Shown here: positions 6,431 to 12,679 of the stretch, one piece after another | Numbering within the stretch: the first letter of the stretch is position 1 | Layout: every line of letters begins with the position of its first letter | Source of the DNA: G039029935 sp039029935 | GTDB taxonomy: Bacteria; Chloroflexota; Anaerolineae; Caldilineales; Caldilineaceae | Direction of reading: 5' to 3' | NCBI GenBank assembly: GCA_039029935.1 | Contig: JBCCFC010000254.1 | Location: forward strand, 1 to 12,679 | DNA length: 12,679 nucleotides | Notes under the pieces: generated by a model | The model's database searches: none | Told to the model about the DNA's origin: nothing | Seen by the model: only the letters and a program-made list of their open reading frames with translations | Program-made: the position numbers and the translations under genes

Positions 6431-6459
6431 ATGGTAGCACTCAACCGATTATCTGTCAA
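6431..6459 (-). promoter_or_regulatory. Promoter candidate for the leader ORF and lipoprotein gene
   Basis: Minus strand: TTGACA (6459-6454), a 17-bp spacer, then TACCAT (6436-6431, four of six matches to TATAAT). The predicted start near 6424 gives a leader of about 44 nt before the small ORF. Confidence 0.5.
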
Positions 6460-6477
6460 TGATGCTGCAATTTGATG

Positions 6478-6506
6478 TTGACATTACGCTCTTTTTTCGC
6501 TAGACT
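6478..6506 (+). promoter_or_regulatory. Promoter of the indolepyruvate oxidoreductase gene
   Basis: Perfect TTGACA (6478-6483), 17-bp spacer, TAGACT (6501-6506). Transcription would start near 6513, about 85 nt before the ATG. Two overlapping stems lie at the start site: CTGAC/GTCAG (6508-6524) and GACCA/TGGTC (6510-6531). They could be an operator or a 5' hairpin. The -35 lies only 19 bp from the -35 of the divergent promoter. Confidence 0.68.
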
Positions 6507-6597
6507 TCTGACCATTCGAGTCAGGGTGGTCGCCAAAATGAAATTAAAATCGGTCTAGCAGCGACACAATCTAATCACGAGCAATAATGAGGAAACT

Positions 6598-9500
6598 ATG
6601 AGCACAAAATTTTCACTAGATGATCGCTTTACAGTTGAAGAGGGAACCGTCGCCATGAGTGGTGTGCAGGCATTGGTGCGGCTACCGTTGGACCAGCATC
6701 GGGCGGACCAGCGTGCCGGACTGAACACGGCTACCTTTGTGTCGGGCTATCGTGGCTCACCCGTGGGGACAGTGGACCTGCACTTTCAGCGGCATGGTGG
6801 GTTGATGGCAGAGCATCACGTCACCTTTATGCCTGCAGTCAATGAGGAACTGGGGGCGACAGCCGTGTGGGGCAGTCAACTTGCAAACCTCTATCCCGCG
6901 CCTAAGTATGATGGTGTACTGGGGATGTGGTATGGCAAGGGTCCGGGCGTAGACCGATCTGGCGATGCACTCAAACATGGCAACTATTCTGGTGTTGGCA
7001 AATATGGTGGTGTGCTGGCGGTGGCAGGAGATGACCCCATTTCTAAATCATCAACCATTCCATCACACTCCGAAATTGCGCTCTATGAACTCAACATGCC
7101 CATCCTCTATCCAGGCACCGTTGGCGAGATTCTGGAACTCGGTCGCTATGGCTTTGAGATGTCGCGTTATAGTGGCTCATGGGTCGGGTTTAAGATTATC
7201 ACCAATGTTGCCGATGGCTATGCAACGGCAAAAGTGCGTCCTATCGAAGAAATCATCCGCCCCACGTTTATGTATAATGGATTACCTTGGCAACCCAATC
7301 AGACTGTGCAACTGATTGGTCCATTTGTGTTGGAGACAGAACGCGAGATGGTTGAGGGACGGTTGGAGGCAGCAAAACTCTTTGGTGCAGCCAACAGGCT
7401 CAATGACACCGTGGTTTCGAGTAGCGATGACTGGATTGGTTTGGTGGCGGCAGGGAAGACCTATTACGATGTGCGTGAGGCACTGGATGTGCTGGGATTG
7501 GATGACGCAGCGCTGATGCAGGCGGGTATTCGACTCTTCAAGGTGGGCATGATTTATCCACTCGACCAAACGCAGATTCGTGCGTTTAGTCATGGGTTAC
7601 AAGAAATTTTTGTCATCGAAGAAAAGCGAGATTTCCTCGAAGGGCAAATTCGCAACATTCTCTATAATGAAGCAGAACGACCACGAGTGGTGGGCAAGCG
7701 TGATGAACAGGAACACTATTTGGTGCGCAGTGATGCCGAACTGGATGCGGACCAGATTGTCGAGTTGCTGGTGAAGCGACTGGGGCAGAAGTTGGACGTT
7801 CGTGTCCCTGGTTCGCCCATCCAAGTGCAGATGGTCACGGGGCAAGCACCCATCAACCGCACACCACACTTCTGCTCTGGCTGTCCACACAATCGCTCCT
7901 CTACTACACTGCCCGAAGGCTCACTCTTTGGTGCGGGCATCGGCTGTCATGGTATGGCAATTGTGATGAGTCCTAACGTGACAGGCATTACACAGATGGG
8001 CGGCGAAGGGGCGCAGTGGGTCGGTGCCTCGCTCTTTAGCAACACCAACCATCTCTTTCAAAACTTAGGAGACGGTACACTTTTCCATTCTGGCTACCTC
8101 GCCATTCGCCAAGCTGTTGCTGCGCAGACCAACATCACCTATAAAATTTTATATAATGATGTTGTTGCCATGACAGGGGGGCAGGTCGCAGATGGCGGTC
8201 TCGGTGTACCAGAACTAACACGAACGCTTCAAGCTGAAGGTGTCAATCGTATCATTGTCTGCACACATGATCTGGACAAGTACCCTGCGGGAACACAGTG
8301 GGCGCGTGGGGTTGATGTCTGGGACCGTGACCGACTGGATGAAGCGCAGGAGATTTTGCGTGACACAGCGGGCGTGACGGTGTTGATTTATGACCAACCC
8401 TGTGCAGCGGACCTCAGACGTAAACGCAAACGGGGTGAGGCTGAAACACCCACCAAACAGGTCTTTATCAATGAGGCCGTTTGTGAGGGTTGTGGAGACT
8501 GTGGGGCAAAATCGAATTGTCTCAGCGTTTTGCCTGTGGAGACAGAGTTTGGACGTAAAACGCAGATCCACCAATCATCGTGTAATCGTGACTATACCTG
8601 TCTGGAGGGTGACTGTCCTGCTTTTATCACGATAGAAAATGGAACAGCAGGTAGCACAGCGACGGGTGATAAACCACTCAAGAAAAAGACATTGCCTGAA
8701 ATCAACATCGAGCCAGCATCTCTAACTGAGCCAGAGAATGGCAGAAAAACATCGGGCAACATCTATATGATGGGGATCGGTGGCACAGGCGTCGTCACGG
8801 TCAACCAAATTCTGGCAACAGCAGCGTTGGTTGAGGGCAAGGCAGCAACCAGCCTCGACCAAACAGGGCTGAGTCAGAAGGGTGGTGCGGTCATTTCACA
8901 TCTCAAAATCCAAGAATCTACGTCAGACAAATCCTTACAGGTATCCAATATGATTGGCAAAGGTGCGACGGATGCCTACATTGTCTTTGATATCCTGAGT
9001 GGCACTGCTGCCAAAAATTTGGCAAAGGCCAGTCCAGAACGCACCGTGGCGATTGTCTCACGAAGCAAAACCCCGACAGGCTCTATGGTCAGTTCGACCG
9101 AGGTGCAATTCCCTGATGTTGACACCCTCAGTCAACAGATTAACACTGTGACCCAAGCGGACAAAAATGTCTATATTGATGCGATTGCGATGGCCGAAAA
9201 TCTCTTTGGATCACACATGCCTGCCAACATGATTTTGGTGGGGGCAGCCTATCAGCAAGGCGTTCTGCCGCTCACAGCACAGGCAATTGAGGATGCCATC
9301 CAACTGAATGGGGTAGCTGTGCGTATGAACCAGCAGGCATTTCGTTTGGGACGCAAGATGGTGTTGGAACCAGCGTGGATGCCTGTCACCGAAGCCGATG
9401 ACTCACTTTCTGACGTTTTGCAGGCGCGCGCTGGCGAACAGCCGATTCAACCGGAACTGGATGCCCGTGCAAAAACGTTAATTGCTCAGGTGACGACTAA

Positions 9501-10152
9501 AGACGACGAATTACGACGACTCCTTGAGATTCGTGTACCAGAGTTGATTGCTTATCAGAACAGAGCATATGCACAGCAGTATGTCGATTTTGTTGCCAAT
9601 GTGCAAGCAGCAGAGCAGAACATAATTGGCGGTGAAACCCAATTGACCGAGGCGGTTGCGCGCTATCTCTTTAAGTTAATGGCTTATAAAGATGAGTATG
9701 AAGTAGCACGGCTCACACTACGGTCAGAATTTCACGATGCCGTGACCAAACAATTTGGCGAAAAGGCCACCATCAAATATCAACTGCATCCACCGCTGCT
9801 CAAGGCAATGGGGTTCAATAAAAAGATTGCATTTGGCCGTTGGTTTGACTCAGGATTCAAGGTGTTAGCAAAGCTCAAGGGGCTACGTGGCACACCACTC
9901 GATATCTTTGGCTATGCTCATGTACGCAAACTAGAACGGGCATTGATTGACGAGTATCGCCAAATGGTCGAGGGGTTGCTGGCTGATTTAACACCAGAGA
10001 ACTATGCACCAGCAGTGGCGGTGGCTGAGTTACCAGACATGATTCGTGGCTATGAAGATGTTAAATTGCACAATGTGGAACGGTTCAGAGCAGAGGTAAC
10101 AACAGCAATGGCGACATTTGCATCAGCGAACGGACAGCCAGTTCCTGCCTGA
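6598..10152 (+). CDS. Indolepyruvate:ferredoxin oxidoreductase, single-chain fused form
   Basis: Cytoplasmic TPP- and iron-sulfur-dependent enzyme that oxidatively decarboxylates aryl 2-oxoacids (indolepyruvate and relatives) to acyl-CoA while reducing ferredoxin, in aromatic amino acid breakdown. The 1184 residues match the fused IorA-IorB type. Domains in order: an N-terminal pyruvate-oxidoreductase-like domain (GYRGSPVGTVD, 50-60); a TPP-binding domain (FCSGCPHNRSS at 425-435, GAGIGCHGM at 445-453, GDG at 491-493 with Asn520); and a cluster-binding segment with CxxCxxCx5C (Cys629, 632, 635, 641) plus Cys662, 668 and 673. The gamma domain follows (GIGGTGVVTVNQ, 726-737; DQTGLSQKGGAVISH, 754-768), then a helical C-terminal domain (about 960-1184) typical of this form. 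ATG 6598 has GAGG at 6589-6592. It has its own promoter and no metabolic neighbour. Substrate preference cannot be read from sequence. Confidence 0.93.
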   Translation: MSTKFSLDDRFTVEEGTVAMSGVQALVRLPLDQHRADQRAGLNTATFVSGYRGSPVGTVDLHFQRHGGLMAEHHVTFMPAVNEELGATAVWGSQLANLYPAPKYDGVLGMWYGKGPGVDRSGDALKHGNYSGVGKYGGVLAVAGDDPISKSSTIPSHSEIALYELNMPILYPGTVGEILELGRYGFEMSRYSGSWVGFKIITNVADGYATAKVRPIEEIIRPTFMYNGLPWQPNQTVQLIGPFVLETEREMVEGRLEAAKLFGAANRLNDTVVSSSDDWIGLVAAGKTYYDVREALDVLGLDDAALMQAGIRLFKVGMIYPLDQTQIRAFSHGLQEIFVIEEKRDFLEGQIRNILYNEAERPRVVGKRDEQEHYLVRSDAELDADQIVELLVKRLGQKLDVRVPGSPIQVQMVTGQAPINRTPHFCSGCPHNRSSTTLPEGSLFGAGIGCHGMAIVMSPNVTGITQMGGEGAQWVGASLFSNTNHLFQNLGDGTLFHSGYLAIRQAVAAQTNITYKILYNDVVAMTGGQVADGGLGVPELTRTLQAEGVNRIIVCTHDLDKYPAGTQWARGVDVWDRDRLDEAQEILRDTAGVTVLIYDQPCAADLRRKRKRGEAETPTKQVFINEAVCEGCGDCGAKSNCLSVLPVETEFGRKTQIHQSSCNRDYTCLEGDCPAFITIENGTAGSTATGDKPLKKKTLPEINIEPASLTEPENGRKTSGNIYMMGIGGTGVVTVNQILATAALVEGKAATSLDQTGLSQKGGAVISHLKIQESTSDKSLQVSNMIGKGATDAYIVFDILSGTAAKNLAKASPERTVAIVSRSKTPTGSMVSSTEVQFPDVDTLSQQINTVTQADKNVYIDAIAMAENLFGSHMPANMILVGAAYQQGVLPLTAQAIEDAIQLNGVAVRMNQQAFRLGRKMVLEPAWMPVTEADDSLSDVLQARAGEQPIQPELDARAKTLIAQVTTKDDELRRLLEIRVPELIAYQNRAYAQQYVDFVANVQAAEQNIIGGETQLTEAVARYLFKLMAYKDEYEVARLTLRSEFHDAVTKQFGEKATIKYQLHPPLLKAMGFNKKIAFGRWFDSGFKVLAKLKGLRGTPLDIFGYAHVRKLERALIDEYRQMVEGLLADLTPENYAPAVAVAELPDMIRGYEDVKLHNVERFRAEVTTAMATFASANGQPVPA

Positions 10153-10184
10153 TGTGCTGTTGAAGGCAGCGTATCGGACGTTTA

Positions 10185-10256
10185 GATTGATCCAATGACT
10201 GGTGTTCATCAATTGGGGCTGACTCAGAGGCATTTTATCCAATCATTGGACCAATC
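10185..10256. repeat. Imperfect 18-bp inverted repeat after the oxidoreductase gene
   Basis: GATTGATCCAATGACTGG (10185-10202) and the reverse complement of 10239-10256 agree at 16 of 18 positions; the loop is 36 nt. Each arm contains its own near-palindrome: CCAATGACTGG (10192-10202) and CCAATCATTGG (10239-10249, perfect around one base). No T-run follows, so this is a weak terminator candidate. Paired protein-binding sites or a repeat remnant are alternatives. Confidence 0.6.
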
Positions 10257-10275
10257 TCGTGTACAATATCCCATA

Positions 10276-10403
10276 AGGCTAATCCACAAAAATAAAGTCC
10301 CCATGAATACGTCCAGAAAGGGGTAACAAATACACTGGTCCATCCAGTAGATTGTACCCCCTTCCTGGACGTAGGTTGGGACTTTATTTTTGCGGATTAG
10401 CCT
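10276..10403. repeat. 128-bp palindromic element (MITE-like or bidirectional terminator)
   Basis: The left end AGGCTAATCC (10276-10285) is the exact reverse complement of 10394-10403. Inside it CAAAAATAAAGTCCC matches perfectly across the arms (10287-10301 with 10378-10392). Further in, ACGTCCAGAAAGGGG (10309-10323) matches the reverse complement of 10358-10372 with one difference. A central hairpin ACTGG-TCCAT-CCAGT (10334-10348) caps it. No ORF and no clear target-site duplication are visible. Because A-rich and T-rich tracts flank the GC stem on both sides, it could also end transcription from either direction. Confidence 0.8.
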
Positions 10404-10504
10404 AACAATTTCTGTTCAAGCAATAAAAATTGAATTTATTCTGTAAGAGTGCCGAAAAGCGTTACTAAAATACGACAAATAGCGGTAATATTTTTGAATA
10501 AGTC

Positions 10505-10513
10505 TGGTATAAT
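10505..10513 (+). promoter_or_regulatory. Extended -10 promoter for the hybrid kinase
   Basis: TGG-TATAAT (10505-10513) is a perfect -10 with the TGn extension. A good -35 is absent (TTGAAT at 10494-10499 is too close), as is common for extended -10 promoters. The predicted start is near 10520, about 50 nt before the gene. Confidence 0.6.
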
Positions 10514-10530
10514 GGGTAACATTGTATTGG

Positions 10531-10548
10531 TATCATGATGTCATGATA
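10531..10548. promoter_or_regulatory. 18-bp palindrome in the kinase 5' leader
   Basis: TATCATGATGTCATGATA has perfect 8-bp arms around TG and lies just past the predicted transcription start. It overlaps a second symmetrical stretch, ATGATAATCAT (10543-10553). The position fits a repressor operator, possibly autoregulatory; a hairpin in the mRNA leader is the alternative. Confidence 0.45.
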
Positions 10549-10571
10549 ATCATTATGGATAGAGAATTATT

Positions 10572-12344
10572 TTGTTTGGAGCAATGTTTCGCTTTTTTAG
10601 CCAATCACACAATATGTTAATTCTGTCAATGGTTGTTTATACAATCATTGCCGCGTTTCTATTCCCTGTTGGTGGTGCTGCCGCAGGTGCATTTGTTATG
10701 CTTCCAGCTATCGTTGCGGGTTGGTATTATACACCTCGTTTTGCCTTCATCTTCGGCTGGCTCACTTGGCCGTTCAACGGGTTATTTTTTATGTTGCTTG
10801 GAAGTGAAGACCCGTTTGGGGGGACGCTCAACGGCGAATCTCTGGTGGGGACAGCCGCCGTTGCCCTTATAGGCTATGGCGCTGGGCAGCTTGCCAAATT
10901 AGGTCGGCGGCTTCAACATGAAGTGGCTGAACGAAAGCAAGCACAGGAAGCACTAAATCAGGCGAATGAACAATTGCAACAGCAAGCAGAACAGGCTGCC
11001 AAAGCCCGCAACTACTTTTTGACTGCCATTAGCCACCAACTACGTACCCCTATGAATGCGGCACTAGGCATGAATACCTTATTGCTCGACTCTAAGCTTG
11101 ACCCCAAACAACGTGAGTATGCTGAGGAAGCCTATCAGGGCAATCAAGACACGATTCGCATCATCAACACCATCCTCGAATACACCAAAGCGGAGTCTGG
11201 GGCCATCAGCCTTGAACAAGCCCCGTTTCACCTATCACAGTGTATCCACAACATCTACACCAAATTTTTGCCCCAAGCGAATGCACAACAGGTCACGTTA
11301 TCGTTGGCGATTGACCCATCCGTTCCCGCAACACTGGTTGGTGATGAAAAACGGATTGCGTTAATCTTGGGCAACATCTTTTCGCATATTCTTCATGCCA
11401 AACAAGAGGGACAGCTTTCCTTATCTGTGACGCAAACTGGCACAAAAAGTATCACAGAGAATAATCAAGAACAAAACTATGTGCGTTTGCAATTCACACT
11501 ACACGATCACGAACGCAAACAGGACAAAGCGACGTTCGCTGACTATTTTGAGCCATTTCAACAGAGAGATGACGCACTCTATACAACCCTAACAGAGGGT
11601 AGTTCTACGCCCAGCACAGCCTTTGCCAATCGAGGGGCGGGTATTGGTCTGGCACTCTGTCGCGCCCTTTGTGAATTGATGAACGGCGATATCAACATTC
11701 AACGTGTCCCCAACGCAGGGACAGCCATTACCTTTACCATGTGTTTGGCAGAGGGGCGAGAAACAGTCGCCGCGCAACAACAGCCAACCGCGAATATGGG
11801 GCAGGTGTCGCTTCCAAAATCCTCATCAGCAGAAGAGGTATCCAGCCATCAAATGCCTCAACCATCCACACAGGCAGCTTCCACACAGGCAGCTTCCACA
11901 ACTATCAGCAAACAGATCAAAAAACAATTTGATAACACACTGGCTCAACGCTATCCCTTCGCAATTTTGCTGGCCGAAGACAATCGCTTGAATGCCAAAG
12001 TCGCGCAGCGCATTTTACAGCGATTTGGCTATAAAGTTGATTGGGTGAAGGATGGGCAGGAAGCTCTTGATGCTGTACAGGATAAAACATATGATCTCAT
12101 CTTGATGGACATCCAAATGCCCAACCTCAATGGCTTAGAGGCCACACAATGTATTCGCAGTCTTAATGGAGAGGTTATACAGCCCTATATCATCGCTGTC
12201 ACAGCAGACACCACGTTGGAGGATTCGGCGCGGTGGATGGATTATGGGCTGGATGGGTATATCGGCAAGCCATTGGCTCCGGCAATTATGATGCATACGC
12301 TTGAAAAGGCGTGGCATAATCGTCGTGCCATTCTACCTGCCTAA
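10572..12344 (+). CDS. Membrane hybrid histidine kinase/response regulator with degenerate ATP-binding domain
   Basis: Inner-membrane signalling protein of 590 residues. About four membrane segments lie within 15-105, followed by a coiled coil (107-150). The HisKA domain carries the phospho-acceptor His155 in AISHQLRTPMN. The HATPase domain is at about 255-392. A low-complexity linker (395-455, with a STQAA duplication) leads to a C-terminal receiver (462-585) with Glu469/Asp470, phospho-acceptor Asp513 in LMDIQMP, Thr544 and Lys566. The ATP lid is odd: the N-box Asn is His272 (NIFSHILHAK) and the DxGxG box reads D-H-E-R-K (312-316), though FEPF (326-329) and GAGIGL (355-360) persist. Autokinase activity is therefore doubtful while the receiver looks intact. 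The start is uncertain: TTG 10572 has only a weak AGAG; ATG 10584 has GGAG just 2 nt away. No partner regulator is adjacent. Confidence 0.88.
   Translation: MFGAMFRFFSQSHNMLILSMVVYTIIAAFLFPVGGAAAGAFVMLPAIVAGWYYTPRFAFIFGWLTWPFNGLFFMLLGSEDPFGGTLNGESLVGTAAVALIGYGAGQLAKLGRRLQHEVAERKQAQEALNQANEQLQQQAEQAAKARNYFLTAISHQLRTPMNAALGMNTLLLDSKLDPKQREYAEEAYQGNQDTIRIINTILEYTKAESGAISLEQAPFHLSQCIHNIYTKFLPQANAQQVTLSLAIDPSVPATLVGDEKRIALILGNIFSHILHAKQEGQLSLSVTQTGTKSITENNQEQNYVRLQFTLHDHERKQDKATFADYFEPFQQRDDALYTTLTEGSSTPSTAFANRGAGIGLALCRALCELMNGDINIQRVPNAGTAITFTMCLAEGRETVAAQQQPTANMGQVSLPKSSSAEEVSSHQMPQPSTQAASTQAASTTISKQIKKQFDNTLAQRYPFAILLAEDNRLNAKVAQRILQRFGYKVDWVKDGQEALDAVQDKTYDLILMDIQMPNLNGLEATQCIRSLNGEVIQPYIIAVTADTTLEDSARWMDYGLDGYIGKPLAPAIMMHTLEKAWHNRRAILPA
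11866..11900 (+). repeat. 15-bp tandem duplication in the kinase linker
   Basis: CCACACAGGCAGCTT occurs twice in succession (11866-11880, 11881-11895) followed by CCACA, encoding STQAASTQAAST in the disordered linker. It looks like a replication-slippage duplication that stays in frame. Confidence 0.85.
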
Positions 12345-12349
12345 AAAGA

Positions 12350-12400
12350 GTCCGACTTCTGTAGAATTCATGAATCTCTACTACTGGTGAGAAGTAGGAC
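12350..12400 (+). terminator. Stem-loop after the hybrid kinase, possible terminator
   Basis: GTCCGACTTCT (12350-12360) pairs with AGAAGTAGGAC (12390-12400) with one mismatch. A nested stem GTAGA/TCTAC (12361-12381) surrounds the palindrome ATTCATGAAT. An A-run precedes it, but the only T-run (12419-12423) is 18 nt away, so termination efficiency is uncertain. Confidence 0.5.
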
Positions 12401-12455
12401 GTTTAAGCTGGTTTGACCTTTTTGCAGCAGAGTCATACTTTTCTACCAACAAGTA

Positions 12456-12679
12456 CTCTCGGTTCGTGGAAACATATGAGCGGAAACAGGAATTGGCATA
12501 AATTCATTTAGATTTCTATCTGAATGTACTTTATATCAGTATTTCCCTATAACGACTCAAATGTTCTAATGTGACATTGCGGAACTGGTTTTCATTAAAA
12601 AGTCAAAAACATTTTTATGAAAATCAATATGCACTCCAAATATTTCCGTTTTTGACTTTTAAAATGTGCGAACCGAGAG
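12456..12679. repeat. Inverted-repeat-bounded segment reaching the window end
   Basis: CTCTCGGTTCG (12456-12466) is the exact reverse complement of the last 11 bases (12669-12679); the repeat may continue past the edge. The interior is AT-rich, has no ORF of useful length, and contains further stems. It may be a short non-autonomous element or a divergent regulatory region. Apart from these repeats and the stem-loop after the kinase, I see no gene in 12345-12679. Confidence 0.5.
12598..12660. repeat. Nested 13-bp perfect inverted repeat, terminator-like on both strands
   Basis: AAAAGTCAAAAAC (12598-12610) and GTTTTTGACTTTT (12648-12660) are exact reverse complements around a 37-nt AT-rich loop. 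The stem is weak (low GC), so it is at best a modest terminator for a gene outside the window. Confidence 0.6.

Noticed and set aside
7282..7890. Several 60- to 100-codon frames on the minus strand within the oxidoreductase gene
   Set aside because: They oppose a gene with complete cofactor motifs and have no ribosome binding sites or recognisable content.

Overview
The window reads as ordinary chromosomal DNA of a free-living bacterium with moderate GC content. I favour a member of the Chloroflexota, but only by inference. The clues are a Pro/Thr-rich lipoprotein with an LppX/LolA-like domain, a one-chain indolepyruvate:ferredoxin oxidoreductase, frequent TTG starts, and a bacterial AspRS carrying residues of the non-discriminating type. 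No rRNA, tRNA, CRISPR array, transposase, phage gene or recognisable defence system is visible.

Layout, left to right. (1) aspS (167-2005). (2) A repeat-rich spacer (2006-2130), then a strong -10 box and an RNA of about 180 nt ending in a T-run. This RNA folds into the long rod with a central bubble typical of 6S RNA (ssrS). (3) A metallo-beta-lactamase-fold hydrolase (2447-3403) whose Shine-Dalgarno lies inside a palindrome. (4) An RNase HI-like protein with a disordered N-terminal half (3532-4368); its reading frame continues upstream without a canonical start codon. (5) A convergent lipoprotein gene (6281-4374, minus strand) ending 5 bp from the RNase H stop. It is preceded on the minus strand by a 24-codon leader ORF with a perfect AGGAGG. 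(6) A divergent promoter region (6431-6506). (7) Fused indolepyruvate:ferredoxin oxidoreductase (6598-10152). (8) A 419-bp spacer holding two inverted-repeat structures, an extended -10 promoter and an 18-bp palindrome. (9) A membrane hybrid histidine kinase/response regulator (10572-12344) whose ATP-binding boxes are degenerate. (10) A 335-bp gene-free tail with nested inverted repeats running to the window edge.

The genes do not form one pathway. They look like separate transcription units: translation and global transcription control (aspS, 6S RNA), nucleic-acid and small-molecule hydrolases, a cell-surface lipoprotein, anaerobic-type 2-oxoacid metabolism, and signal transduction. Points most worth a second look are the 6S RNA candidate, a palindrome core shared by two intergenic regions (2380-2442 and 10309-10372), the leader ORF, the missing start of the RNase H gene, and the hybrid kinase with a damaged catalytic domain but an intact receiver. 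I see no convincing new multi-gene system.
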